Source: Rhodospirillales bacterium
GTDB lineage: Bacteria > Pseudomonadota > Alphaproteobacteria > CACIAM-22H2
Assembly (NCBI GenBank): GCA_016794025.1
Contig: JAEUKX010000014.1
Location: 1-64,000, forward strand
Length of the DNA stretch: 64,000 nt
Direction of reading: 5' to 3'
Below the pieces are notes generated by a model. It saw only the letters and a program-made list of their open reading frames with translations. It made no database searches and was not told the origin of the DNA. Made by a program: the position numbers and the translations under genes. Each line of letters begins with the position of its first letter. The first letter of the stretch is position 1. Of this stretch, positions 9,250 to 18,456 are shown in pieces.

Positions 9250-9899
9250 CCGTAGGCGACCGGGCTTTCGGGGAAGGCGAGTTCGTGGCGGGCGCGCCAC
9301 TCGTCCTTCACATAGTTCACGATAATCGATTTGCGCACACCGTCGATTTTCCGGCGCCTGAAACCGTGCCACGTATCGGTGCCCGGCACGAAGATCAGGC
9401 CGTTGTTGAATGCGCCCGACGCGGCGCCGAGATGCCTTTCGGGCGTCTCGTAGACGTCCGTGCCCCAGTCCTGCGCCTGCGGCACATCCGAGAGATAGAA
9501 CAGCATCGTATAGAGCTTTGCGCCGATGTCGGTGTGCGGCTCGAGCCAGAACCCGTCCGTGTCTTGGCAATATTCGATGCGCAGATAGCTTCCGGCGAGG
9601 GGGGCACCGGTTGCTCGCGCAAGCGCGGCAACATTTGCGGGCGCCTGGAGCGCCGCCGCGAAGCCCTCGGTGATCGGATGTTCGCGGCGGAAGTCCGGCG
9701 AGAAGAACACGCGCGTCGAGTTGTTCGTCTCCCGTCGCCCTTTCGTATCGTCGACATGCGCGACGGGGACCGGCAGCGTCGATAGCGCCGCCGCCATCGG
9801 GCCAGGCAGGGCATCTTTCAACAGCCAATGCCGATAGGGCTGCGTGCGCAGATCCGCGCGGGCGATGAGGTCGGCAATCCAGTCGGATCGGGTGGGCAT
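9246..9899 (-). CDS. 2-oxoglutarate/Fe(II)-dependent oxygenase family protein
   Basis: 217 residues with a jelly-roll dioxygenase signature. The HxD pair is in EPHTDIGAKLYTMLFYLSD near residue 120, the distal His in GTDTWHGF near 175, and the 2OG-binding Arg in VRKSIIVNY near 190. Such enzymes hydroxylate amino acids or small molecules; the substrate here is unknown. It is transcribed toward the 642-residue unknown protein. The ATG is at 9899, with 161 bases of non-coding DNA before the MarR-GNAT gene. Confidence 0.82.
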   Translation of the reverse strand: MPTRSDWIADLIARADLRTQPYRHWLLKDALPGPMAAALSTLPVPVAHVDDTKGRRETNNSTRVFFSPDFRREHPITEGFAAALQAPANVAALARATGAPLAGSYLRIEYCQDTDGFWLEPHTDIGAKLYTMLFYLSDVPQAQDWGTDVYETPERHLGAASGAFNNGLIFVPGTDTWHGFRRRKIDGVRKSIIVNYVKDEWRARHELAFPESPVAYG

Positions 9900-10023
9900 T
9901 GGCTCGGATTCCTTTGGACAGTCAGCGGCTTGAAGGCGTCCGCGCGGACGCGCCTCTATGCCATCCCGCAGACCTGCCGGAATTGATGCGGATCAAAAGC
10001 CGGCAATTCAGATCGATAATTAT

Positions 10024-10036
10024 TTGACTATGTCAA
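10024..10036. promoter_or_regulatory. Palindromic operator candidate for the MarR-GNAT regulator
   Basis: TTGACTATGTCAA is a perfect inverted repeat (TTGAC, 3-base spacer, GTCAA) centred about 31 bases upstream of the marR-gnat ATG. Autoregulation through such a site is typical for MarR proteins; that this protein binds it is inferred. The 3-base spacer differs from the 4-base spacer of FNR/FixK boxes. Confidence 0.5.
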
Positions 10037-10060
10037 GTATCAGTCTCACGATCGCGACCC

Positions 10061-11005
10061 ATGACAGCCCCGACCACCGCCGACAGCCGGACCATCGCAG
10101 CCGTTCGCCATTTCACGCGGTTCTTCACGCGGCGCATCGGCGTCCTGCGCCGCCGGCTCTACGCGAGCCCCTTCTCGCTCGTCGAAGCCCGGGTCCTCTA
10201 TGAAATCGCGAATCGCCCCGGCACGTCGGCCGGCGAAGTCGCACGGGATCTGGGGCTCGACCCCGGACAGCTCAGCCGCACACTCGAAGGTCTCGTGCGA
10301 CGGGGTCTCGTCCGTCGCCGCAGGGCTGCCGCCGATGCCCGCCGCCATGCCCTGACTGCGACACCGCGCGGGGTCGCCGCATTCGCCGCACTGGATCGCG
10401 CCTCGCGCGAGGAGGTGGCCGCACTTCTCGCATCGCTGGATGCGGACGGCCGCGACCGGCTGGCCGCCTCGCTTGCGGCTGCGGAGCGCCTGCTGGAGCC
10501 GGCAAGACTGTCAGCGGGAGAATTCGTCCTTCGTCCCCACGCGATCGGCGACATGGGCATGATCACCGCCGCGCAGGCGCGGCTCTATGCGCGGGAATAT
10601 GGCTGGAACGGCGAATTCGAAGCGCTGGTTGCCGAGATTGCCGCGAAGTTCATCCGTGAATTCGATCCGGCCCGCGAACATTGCTGGATCGTCGAGCGTC
10701 GGGGCGAAATCGCCGGTTCGATCTTTCTCGTGAAGGAGTCGGAAAGCGTCGCCAAGATCCGCCTCGTCTATCTGGAATCCTGGGCACGTGGCGCGGGGCT
10801 CGGGCGGCGCATGCTCGATGAATGCCTCGCCTTCGCGCACGACAAGGGCTACGCGAAGGTCGTTCTCTGGACGAACGATTGCCTTGTCGACGCGCGCCGG
10901 CTTTACGAGCGCGCCGGATTCGTGCTCGTCAGGAGCGAGGCGCACCACAGCTTCGGCAAGGATCTCGTCGGCCAGTACTGGTCGCTCGACCTAGCGGCGC
11001 GCTAG
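10061..11005 (+). CDS. MarR-family regulator fused to a GNAT acetyltransferase
   Basis: 314 residues. Residues 1-150 form a MarR winged helix (VLYEIANRPGTSAGEVARDL, GLDPGQLSRTLEGLVRRGLV, then the wing RRRAAADARRH). Residues 160-314 form a GNAT N-acetyltransferase with the acetyl-CoA loop ARGAGLGRRMLDE and the C-terminal ARRLYERAGF. Known fusions of this type couple a small-molecule-modifying enzyme to transcription control. The substrate and target genes are unknown. A TTGAC/GTCAA palindrome lies just upstream. The stop shares CTAG with the facing YHS gene. Confidence 0.9.
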   Translation: MTAPTTADSRTIAAVRHFTRFFTRRIGVLRRRLYASPFSLVEARVLYEIANRPGTSAGEVARDLGLDPGQLSRTLEGLVRRGLVRRRRAAADARRHALTATPRGVAAFAALDRASREEVAALLASLDADGRDRLAASLAAAERLLEPARLSAGEFVLRPHAIGDMGMITAAQARLYAREYGWNGEFEALVAEIAAKFIREFDPAREHCWIVERRGEIAGSIFLVKESESVAKIRLVYLESWARGAGLGRRMLDECLAFAHDKGYAKVVLWTNDCLVDARRLYERAGFVLVRSEAHHSFGKDLVGQYWSLDLAAR

Positions 11006-11439
11006 CGTTCGGCCGACACGGTCGGCCAATTGGCTGCCGCACGCGCGATGAAGGCATCGCGGTCGGCCAGCCATTGGGTGCGGACCGACTTGCTGTAGTT
11101 GAGATAGAGGACGCCTTCGACGATCGTCCAGGCGTCCGGATCGATCGGCGCCTTGTAGCCGTGCGCCATGCCATAGGCGCAGTAGCCGCCGAATCGCGGC
11201 GCATAGCGCGCGGGTTCGGCAAGAAACGTGTCGCGGTTCGCGCGCGAGACGAACAGCCACCGCGCACCATCCCAGTCCGCATAGTGGGCCGTCGAACCGC
11301 GCCGCGCCCGGCTTTCGCTGAAGTAGGCGACCGGATCGTATCCTCCGATCGCAAGCCCGCCCCGCGCATTGAACGGGGCCGCGCAGGCCGGTGTGGCGAC
11401 AAGGATGGCGAGACCGGCAAGAACGCTGCGACGATGCAT
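11002..11439 (-). CDS. YHS-domain exported protein
   Basis: 145 residues with a signal peptide (HRRSVLAGLAILVATPACA). The mature part has the YHS pattern GGYDPVAYF, then GARWLFVSRANRDTFLAEPARYAPRFGGYCAYG, often found near metal-handling functions. The paired HH/Cys ligands of metal-binding YHS proteins are only partly visible (one Cys), so metal binding is uncertain. It is separated from the LysR/trxB genes by an sRNA locus with a strong terminator, so it probably has its own promoter. Confidence 0.82.
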   Translation of the reverse strand: MHRRSVLAGLAILVATPACAAPFNARGGLAIGGYDPVAYFSESRARRGSTAHYADWDGARWLFVSRANRDTFLAEPARYAPRFGGYCAYGMAHGYKAPIDPDAWTIVEGVLYLNYSKSVRTQWLADRDAFIARAAANWPTVSAER

Positions 11440-11474
11440 GTCCTGTTGTTCGCACGGCCGGTGGCCGGCGTTAC

Positions 11475-11506
11475 AAAAAAAACGCCCGGTGCTTGCGCAC
11501 CGGGCG
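11475..11506 (-). terminator. Intrinsic terminator of the small RNA
   Basis: Ten-base perfect stem CGCCCGGTGC/GCACCGGGCG with a 4-base loop (11506-11483), followed on the minus strand by eight T (11482-11475). The strand is fixed by the T-run. It stops minus-strand transcription before the YHS gene. Confidence 0.9.
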
Positions 11507-11610
11507 AGTTGAACAGGGAGGCTTCACGTCTGGGAGACGCAGGGTCCGGAGGGGACCCCGTCCGGGCTGCGAAGCCCGGACCCGCCGAAATCAGGTCTTT
11601 CGGCTGACCA
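11475..11610 (-). ncRNA. Probable trans-acting small RNA with anti-Shine-Dalgarno loop
   Basis: Read on the minus strand, a run of five hairpins ends in an intrinsic terminator. The arms are GCCGAAA/TTTCGGC (11604-11584), GTCCGGGC/GCCCGGAC (11581-11560), GGGTCC/GGACCC with loop exactly CCTCC (11558-11542), CGTCT/AGACG with loop CCC (11539-11527), a single-stranded stretch holding GCCTCCC, and the terminator. CCUCC in loops is the hallmark of several alphaproteobacterial sRNAs that bind ribosome sites. The 5' end is not fixed; an AT-rich zone at 11640-11690 could hold the promoter. I cannot match it to a named family. Confidence 0.6.
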
Positions 11611-11735
11611 GCGTCGCCAAAGCACGTTTGTGCAACGCGACACCAATACTCACCTAGATAATCTAAAGAATGCCTTAAAAAATGGCATTAATCGCATGCG
11701 AGACATGAGTCGTTCGCATACCTACGAATTTACCG
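11611..11735. other. AT-rich spacer with two inverted repeats between the small RNA and the LysR gene
   Basis: Contains AATGCC...GGCATT (11669-11689) and ATGCGA...TCGCAT (11696-11719). No T-run follows either on the minus strand, so they are not clear terminators for the LysR gene. The region may carry the sRNA promoter. No coding sequence seen. Confidence 0.4.
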
Positions 11736-12635
11736 TTAAAATTGCGTTTCGCCCACCTTTTGAACGAGATAGTCGCGGAACACGGCAATACGCTTGGAGC
11801 TGCGCAGTTCCTCCGGGTAGACAAAATAGGCCTCGTAGGTCGGCCCTTCGAGCTCCGGCAGGATCTGGACGATCTTCGAACTCTGCTGGGCGATGTAGTC
11901 CGGGAAGGCCGCAATGCCGATTCCGTTCTCCACGGCCCGAAGGATCGCCGACACGTTGTTGACCATCAGCGTCGGCACGCGCCGCCGACCGCCGGTGGTG
12001 CCCACCTCGAGCAGCCAGTTCACGTTGGGGAATGGCGGATTGGGATCGTCGCCGTAGACGATGAGGCGGTGGCTGTCCAGATCGCCCGCCGTCTTCGGCG
12101 TCCCGAATTTCTTCAGGTAATCCGGATTGGCGAAAACGTGGACATGGACCGACAGCAGGTGCCGCTGGATCAGATCGGCCTGCCTTGGCGGATGCATCCG
12201 GATCGCGCAATCGGCCTCCCGCATGCCGAGGTCGAGTTCGCGATCGTCGACCCGCATGCTGATCTGGACGTCCGGATAGGCCTCGGTGAACTCGCGCAGC
12301 CTCGGCGCCAGCCAGACCGACCCGAACGCCACGGTCGTCGTCACGCGCAGCAGGCCGGAAGGCCGTTCCTTCGTTTCGGCAAGCTGTGCCTCGACGAGCG
12401 CAAGCTTGTCGAACACGTCGCGCACGGTGTTGAACAGCAGCTCGCCCTGTTCGGTCAGGATGAGACCGCGGGCATGCCGGTGGAAAAGCGGCGCACGGAC
12501 GGATTCCTCGAGCGCCGATATCTGCCGGCTGACGGCCGACTGGCTGAGATTGAGCTTCTCGCCGGCATGCGTGAACGAGCCAGCGGCGGCGACCGCATGG
12601 AAGATGCGCAGCTTGTCCCAGTCCATGGCCGACAT
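11736..12635 (-). CDS. LysR-family transcriptional regulator
   Basis: 299 residues. The N-terminal winged helix is at residues 5-65 (LRIFHAVAAAGSFTHAGEKL, then LSQSAVSRQISALEE). A LysR substrate-binding domain follows (LRVTTTVAFGSVWLAPRL). It lies 36 bases downstream of trxB on the same strand, a pairing common in alphaproteobacteria, so co-transcription is likely. It lacks the paired redox cysteines of OxyR (one Cys, in EADCAIRM), so the effector is unknown. Confidence 0.9.
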   Translation of the reverse strand: MSAMDWDKLRIFHAVAAAGSFTHAGEKLNLSQSAVSRQISALEESVRAPLFHRHARGLILTEQGELLFNTVRDVFDKLALVEAQLAETKERPSGLLRVTTTVAFGSVWLAPRLREFTEAYPDVQISMRVDDRELDLGMREADCAIRMHPPRQADLIQRHLLSVHVHVFANPDYLKKFGTPKTAGDLDSHRLIVYGDDPNPPFPNVNWLLEVGTTGGRRRVPTLMVNNVSAILRAVENGIGIAAFPDYIAQQSSKIVQILPELEGPTYEAYFVYPEELRSSKRIAVFRDYLVQKVGETQF

Positions 12636-12671
12636 TTCGGCTCTCCCGTCCCCGTCGATGGCGCCGGCGTT

Positions 12672-13640
<969 letters not shown>

Positions 13641-13649
13641 CGGACTCGT

Positions 13650-13680
13650 CCTGCTATGCGTCGGATGCAAACCTAGCAGG
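13650..13680 (-). promoter_or_regulatory. Hairpin in the trxB leader, next to the ribosome site
   Basis: On the minus strand, CCTGCTA (13680-13674) pairs perfectly with TAGCAGG (13656-13650), and an inner TGC/GCA stacks on it. The 3' arm touches the purine-rich ribosome site, with the ATG ten bases further. Such a leader could modulate translation; this is inference. Confidence 0.35.
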
Positions 13681-13713
13681 CATACCCAAGCCGGGGAAGG
13701 CCACGTTCCGGGT

Positions 13714-14676
13714 TTATCCCCAACCGAATCGCGACCGGAGCACCGCTGCCGCTTGGGCCGTGTCGTCCGGCGGCGTGTAGCGCCATTCGGCGAATTCCCC
13801 TGCGAAGGGTCGGGTCAAGCCCCGGCGCTGCATCTCGGACTGGAACGCAGCGATCCGGCCGGATCGTCCCTCGAGTTCGGCAACGAAGACGGGCTTGCCG
13901 GTCGAGATGGCTTCGCTCGTCATCGACACCGAATCTTCCGTGACAACGACCGCGTCGGCGCATGCAAGCATGCCGAGGTAAGGGTTCTCGCCCGTTCCGT
14001 CCCATGCATAGCCACCGACCGCCGTGACAGCGGCACGCAGCGAAGCTGCCGCATGCGCGTCGGTCCGCCGCGAAGGAGTCAATGCGATGCCGCACCCGGA
14101 CTGCGACAGCCGGTTGAGATCGGCGGCAAGGCGGGCGACCGCCGCCCGGGTCATGCGGAACCGGCGCCAGCCGTTCGAGCCGCCGAGCATGACGGCAACC
14201 AGCGGCCGCTTCAGGCCCGAAAACACGGACGCCCATTGGCTGCGCGCCGCTTCAAGCTTGGCCGACGTCACATGATGCAGCGCCGCCACCGTCTCGATGA
14301 CATTGGCCCCCTTGAGGCCGTCGTGCCACGGCGCAACGACGGCGTCGAGCCACGCCGCCGGAACGCCGGGGCTCTGCACATGGATTGCGGTGACGCGACC
14401 CGCACTCCGCCTCTTCATCGCAACGCCTATCGGCGCGCAGCGAGAGCCCAGCGTGATGGCGACGTCCGGCCACGGCTCGGCAAGGCTCGGCCCATCATGC
14501 ACGAGCTTCGAGAACGGGTCGGCCGCCAGCATCGGCTCGGGCAGCCATGTCCAGGGGAAGCGGAAGCGAACGTCCTTGAACGAATAGTCGAGGCCGAGGG
14601 CCTCGGCGAGGCCGCGGCACTGCGCCTTCATGCCCACCTGTCCGGGGCTGATGATCCAGGCTGTACGGGGAGTCAT
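13714..14676 (-). CDS. ELM1/GtrOC1-family (mitochondrial-fission ELM1-like) protein
   Basis: 320 residues of the family named after plant ELM1, widespread in alphaproteobacteria. Typical features are the N-terminal WIISPGQVGMKAQCRGLAEALG, VQSPGVPAAWLDAVVAPWHDG and MLGGSNGWRRF, and the glycosyltransferase-like C-terminal motif ADAVVVTEDSVSMTSEAI. The fold looks like GT-B, suggesting a role in envelope sugar transfer, but bacterial function is not established. It is upstream of trxB (73-base gap) and divergent from the Lrp gene. Confidence 0.85.
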   Translation of the reverse strand: MTPRTAWIISPGQVGMKAQCRGLAEALGLDYSFKDVRFRFPWTWLPEPMLAADPFSKLVHDGPSLAEPWPDVAITLGSRCAPIGVAMKRRSAGRVTAIHVQSPGVPAAWLDAVVAPWHDGLKGANVIETVAALHHVTSAKLEAARSQWASVFSGLKRPLVAVMLGGSNGWRRFRMTRAAVARLAADLNRLSQSGCGIALTPSRRTDAHAAASLRAAVTAVGGYAWDGTGENPYLGMLACADAVVVTEDSVSMTSEAISTGKPVFVAELEGRSGRIAAFQSEMQRRGLTRPFAGEFAEWRYTPPDDTAQAAAVLRSRFGWG

Positions 14677-14794
14677 TCGGGGGTCTTTTGGCCCGGCGAC
14701 CGGCCGCGCGCAATTTCTTTAACCGATCGCCTTGGCACCCGGCACGCCAATTGCTAATAATATTTCAAATTCCAGACGGGACGAACAAAGAAAA
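14677..14794. promoter_or_regulatory. Divergent promoter region, ELM1 gene / Lrp gene
   Basis: 118 bases between two outward-facing genes. AT-rich directly before the Lrp start (AATTGCTAATAATATTTCAA, 14748-14767), typical of Lrp autoregulatory sites, but no exact palindrome could be fixed. Confidence 0.35.
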
Positions 14795-15277
14795 ATGCGC
14801 GGCCACAAGCTAGACGACGTCGATCGGCAGATCCTGCACGACCTCCAGAACGACGGAAGAATGACGAATGTCGAACTCGCCCGGCGGGCCGGCGTTTCGG
14901 CGCCGCCGTGCCTGCGCCGCGTCCGCGTGCTCGAAGAGGCGCGGATTGTCCGGGGCTATCATGCCGATATCGACCCCCTGGCGCTGGGCTATGGCGTGAC
15001 GGTGTTCGCAAGCGTCAGCCTGAAGAGTCAGGCCGAGGCGGATTTGCGCGCCTTCCAGGAACTGGTCAACGCATGGCCGATGGTCCGCGAATGCCACATG
15101 CTGACCGGAGAGACCGATTTCCTCATCAAGGTCGTGGCGCATGACTGGGACAGCTACGAAAAATTCCTGACAAGCCAGCTGACGGCCGCTCCGAATGTCG
15201 CAACGGTGAAGTCGGCACTCACCATCCGCACGACGAAGAACCTTCCCGGCGTGCCGATCGAGGCAAAGCGCCCGTGA
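14795..15277 (+). CDS. Lrp/AsnC-family transcriptional regulator
   Basis: 160 residues. The N-terminal helix-turn-helix is at residues 5-60 (LDDVDRQILHDLQNDGRMTN, then GVSAPPCLRRVRVLEEAR) and the C-terminal RAM ligand domain includes GYGVTVFASVSLKSQAE and MLTGETDFLIKVVAHD. The ATG at 14795 is chosen; an upstream in-frame TTG at 14732 would add an unconserved tail. The stop overlaps the GTG of the next gene (GTGA), so it may control that gene as well as itself. Confidence 0.93.
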   Translation: MRGHKLDDVDRQILHDLQNDGRMTNVELARRAGVSAPPCLRRVRVLEEARIVRGYHADIDPLALGYGVTVFASVSLKSQAEADLRAFQELVNAWPMVRECHMLTGETDFLIKVVAHDWDSYEKFLTSQLTAAPNVATVKSALTIRTTKNLPGVPIEAKRP

Positions 15278-16335
15278 CAGACAAAGGCCGTACGGAATTC
15301 GCCCCGGATCGGAAGCATACGATCCGTGATTTCCGCCTCGTTTCCGGCGAAACCCTGCCCGAAGCGACGATCGCCTATGTCGCGTACGGGAGACTCGCCC
15401 CCGGTGGCGACAACGCGATCCTCGTCACGCATGGCTTCACGTCGAGCCACCGGTTCACCGACACGCACGGACCGTCGGGTGAAGGATCGTGGGGACCTCT
15501 GGTGGGACCCGGCAAGGCGATCGACACCGACCGCCATTTCGTCGTCAGTTCGAACATGCTTGGTTCCTCGTACGGGTCGACCTGCCCGCGCTCGCGCGAT
15601 CCGCGGACAGGCAGGGCTTACGGGCCCAACTTCCCGGCGCTCGACGTCCGCGACATCGTCAACGCGCAGCGCGCGATGCTGGAATCGATCGGCGTCCGGC
15701 GCCTGCTCGCGGTTGTCGGTCCATCGTATGGCGGATTTCAGGCCTTCGTCTGGGGGATGACCCATCCGGATTTCGTCGATGGCATTGCGCCGATCATCTC
15801 CGGGCTGCGGGCACCGCGTGATCCCGGTGCGGACGGGCGCCTCGTCGAACGCTTTGCCGCGCACGCCAACTGGAACGGCGGGAACTACTACGAGAACGGC
15901 GGCATCTTCGAAGCGATGCGCGATCTGCGTGTGGAGACGCTTCTGAAATACGGCGCGATGGAGGAACTGGCGACCGCCTTTCCGGACCCGTCGGCGCGGC
16001 GCGCGGAGATCGAGCGGCGCGCTGCCCAATGGGCGAACGAGTTCGACGGAAATTCGCTTCTGACTCTCATGCGGGCCTCGCAAGGCTACGACGCGACGCG
16101 CGAGTTGAATCGCATCCGCGCGCGCGTGCTCTACGTGCTGTCGCGGACCGACAAGCTGTTTCCGCCGGCGCTGCGCGACGAGGTCATGCCGGCTCTGGCC
16201 GCCGCAGGTGTGGACGCCCGCTATTTCGAAATCGACAGCATCTTCGGCCACCAGGCCTCCGGGGCCGACTGGTCGAAATGGGGGCCTGAATTGAGAAAAT
16301 TTCTTGATGCACTTTGGACGAATCGTCGCATCTAA
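15274..16335 (+). CDS. Alpha/beta-hydrolase of the homoserine O-acetyltransferase-like family
   Basis: 353 residues. The nucleophile elbow GPSYGG is near residue 151, the acid in LSRTDKLFPP near 290 and the catalytic His in IFGHQASG near 328. The overall pattern (THGFTSSHRF, SSNMLGSSYGSTCPRS) is that of MetX-like acyltransferases. Its true acyl donor/acceptor is unproven; many such paralogues are plain hydrolases. It begins at a GTG overlapping the Lrp stop. Confidence 0.8.
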   Translation: MTDKGRTEFAPDRKHTIRDFRLVSGETLPEATIAYVAYGRLAPGGDNAILVTHGFTSSHRFTDTHGPSGEGSWGPLVGPGKAIDTDRHFVVSSNMLGSSYGSTCPRSRDPRTGRAYGPNFPALDVRDIVNAQRAMLESIGVRRLLAVVGPSYGGFQAFVWGMTHPDFVDGIAPIISGLRAPRDPGADGRLVERFAAHANWNGGNYYENGGIFEAMRDLRVETLLKYGAMEELATAFPDPSARRAEIERRAAQWANEFDGNSLLTLMRASQGYDATRELNRIRARVLYVLSRTDKLFPPALRDEVMPALAAAGVDARYFEIDSIFGHQASGADWSKWGPELRKFLDALWTNRRI

Positions 16336-16482
16336 GAAATATAGCTTAATTACAATGCATTAGCGTTGTCGTCGTGTGGTATTCCCGCTTCGGCTTCACC
16401 AACAATTAATGTGTCTTTCCTATTTTCCTGACAACCATTGGCATCACTCGCCGACCAGCGCATCGCACGGAAGGGTCCGCAA
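16336..16482. promoter_or_regulatory. Spacer upstream of the Cache-MCP-PilZ gene
   Basis: 147 bases, noticeably AT-rich at 16336-16365 and 16400-16430. It probably holds the chemoreceptor promoter; no clear hexamers were fixed. The ribosome-site-like AAGGG lies about 8 bases before the ATG at 16483. Confidence 0.3.
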
Positions 16483-18456
16483 ATGAAAATCTCGACAAAG
16501 CTTTCGATCATTCCGGCGATCGCCGCGATCGGACTTGTCGTCCTGACGGCCGTCTCGCTTTACGTCGAGTACAGCCAGATGCGCTCAGATGCCGGACGGC
16601 GCAGTGCTGCGATTGTCGACGCGGCCACGACGATCATCGCCTACTACGAAGGACAATCGCGCGCCGGCCGCATGGATGTCGAGACGGCGAAGGCGGCGGC
16701 GCTCACCGCGGTCAAGGCGATGCGCTATGGCGATGGCGACTATGTATGGATTCAGGACTCCGTACCGAACGTCATCATGCATCCGATCCGCCCGGATCTC
16801 GACGGCAAGAACGTCGGAGAGGTCAAGGATCCGAACGGAAATTTCCTGTTCCGCAACTTCGTCGAGACCGTCAAGCGCAGCGGATCGGGGTTCGTCGCCT
16901 ATCTCTGGCCGAAGCCCGGAAAGGAAAAGCCGGTCGAGAAGATCTCCTTCGTGCGCGAGTTCGACGCGTGGGGATGGATCGTCGGATCGGGCGTGTATAT
17001 CGACGACGTCAACGACGAGATCATGAAGGATGCCGGACGATTCCTCGCGATCGTCGTCGTGCTCGGCGGGATCGTCTTTGCGGCGAGTCTCGCGCTCGCC
17101 CGCTCGATATCGAGGCCGCTGGGCGAGATGATCGGCCTCGTGAAGGAGGTCGCCGGCGGCAACCTCGACGTCAAGATCGCCGGTGCCGACCGCAAGGACG
17201 AGATCGGCTCGCTCGGCCAGGCTCTTGGCGTCTTCGTCCAGACCGGCCACGAACAGCGTCGCCTTCAGGCAGCAGCCGATGCCGAGCATGCCTCGCGCGA
17301 GCGCCGCGCAAAGGCGGTCGAGAACGTCACGACGGAATTCAACGCGGCTGTCTCGGGCGTCCTGCAAACCCTTTCGACATCCGCCGAGGAAATGCAGGCA
17401 TCCGCCCGGACGATGACCAACACGGCCGAAACGACCCGCCGCCAGGCCGAGCACGTGACCCAGTCGGCCACGCAGAGCTCGACCAATCTCTCGACTGTCG
17501 CCGGCGCTACGGAGGAGATGCTCGCGACTGTTCGCGAGATCGGTCGACAGGTCGAGGAGGCGACGCGCATCGCCGCGGACGCCGTCGCCGAGACAGGGCG
17601 GACCGACTCGATCGTTGCAAGTCTCATCGAGGCCGCAAACCAGATCGGGGATGTCGTGAAACTGATCAACGACATCGCCGGCCAGACCAATCTGCTGGCG
17701 CTCAACGCGACAATCGAAGCCGCACGTGCGGGCGAGGCCGGCAAGGGCTTCGCCGTCGTCGCTTCGGAAGTGAAGAGCCTCGCAAACCAGACGAGCCGGG
17801 CAACCGAAGAAATCGCCGCAAAGATCAAGGCGGTTCAGGCCGCGACCGGGGAAGCCGGCGATTCTCTGGCCAAGGTTTCGCAGATCATTTCCAGCGTCAG
17901 CCAGATATCCTCGACGATCGCCGCCGCGGTCGAGCAGCAGGGTGCGTCGACCCAGGAAATCGTCCGCAACGTGCAGGACGCCAACAACATGACGAGCGAA
18001 GTGACGCGCGCCATCGGCGACGTGTCGCAGGCCGCCGTCGAAACAGGTGCAGCAGCCAAGGAGGTGCTGACCGCATCGGGCAATCTTGCCCAGCAGGCCG
18101 GCGAGCTGCGCGAAGAGGTCGAGTCGTTCCTGTCGGCGATGCGGACAGCCGGCGAACGGCGCATGTTCGAGCGCAGGCCGTGCGACATCGCGGCCCGCGT
18201 GGAAGCAGGCGGCCGCAGTTTCGAGGGCCGGATCGTCGATATCTCCGGTGCCGGCTGCCGGTTCATCGGGGATGTCGATCTTTTGCCCGGTGCGGCCGTC
18301 CGGATTGCCTTGACGGGATTCGGCGAGCCGCTGGCGGGCCGCCTTGCCCGGCGCGAATCGGGAGAGGCTGGAATCAGTCTTTCCCAAGGCGAGGCCGTCC
18401 AACGCGTGGTCCAGGCCGTCATCGCGACGCAAAAGGGTGCCGCGACAGCGGCCTAG
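16483..18456 (+). CDS. Methyl-accepting chemotaxis protein: single Cache, HAMP, signalling domain, C-terminal PilZ
   Basis: 657 residues. TM1 is at residues 7-28, then a periplasmic sCache sensor ([13 protein letters not shown] to [10 protein letters not shown], about 45-175), TM2 near 185-207 and HAMP. A full MCP signalling hairpin follows ([20 protein letters not shown], then [18 protein letters not shown]). The last 95 residues form a PilZ domain with the c-di-GMP motifs RMFER (RxxxR) and DISGAG (D-x-S-x-x-G). Membrane chemoreceptor whose output is probably modified by cyclic-di-GMP. An upstream in-frame ATG at 16438 has no clear ribosome site. Confidence 0.93.
   Translation: MKISTKLSIIPAIAAIGLVVLTAVSLYVEYSQMRSDAGRRSAAIVDAATTIIAYYEGQSRAGRMDVETAKAAALTAVKAMRYGDGDYVWIQDSVPNVIMHPIRPDLDGKNVGEVKDPNGNFLFRNFVETVKRSGSGFVAYLWPKPGKEKPVEKISFVREFDAWGWIVGSGVYIDDVNDEIMKDAGRFLAIVVVLGGIVFAASLALARSISRPLGEMIGLVKEVAGGNLDVKIAGADRKDEIGSLGQALGVFVQTGHEQRRLQAAADAEHASRERRAKAVENVTTEFNAAVSGVLQTLSTSAEEMQASARTMTNTAETTRRQAEHVTQSATQSSTNLSTVAGATEEMLATVREIGRQVEEATRIAADAVAETGRTDSIVASLIEAANQIGDVVKLINDIAGQTNLLALNATIEAARAGEAGKGFAVVASEVKSLANQTSRATEEIAAKIKAVQAATGEAGDSLAKVSQIISSVSQISSTIAAAVEQQGASTQEIVRNVQDANNMTSEVTRAIGDVSQAAVETGAAAKEVLTASGNLAQQAGELREEVESFLSAMRTAGERRMFERRPCDIAARVEAGGRSFEGRIVDISGAGCRFIGDVDLLPGAAVRIALTGFGEPLAGRLARRESGEAGISLSQGEAVQRVVQAVIATQKGAATAA

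Noticed and set aside
10024-10036. TTGAC...GTCAA as an FNR/FixK box upstream of marR-gnat
   Set aside because: The spacer is three bases; FNR/FixK sites need four. Assigned to the MarR protein instead.
11475-11610. Small RNA as 6S RNA or 4.5S (SRP) RNA
   Set aside because: Neither the long bulged rod of 6S nor the GGTCAGG/GGAAGGA core of SRP RNA is present.
11736-12635. LysR gene next to trxB as OxyR
   Set aside because: OxyR's two redox cysteines are missing; only one Cys is present.
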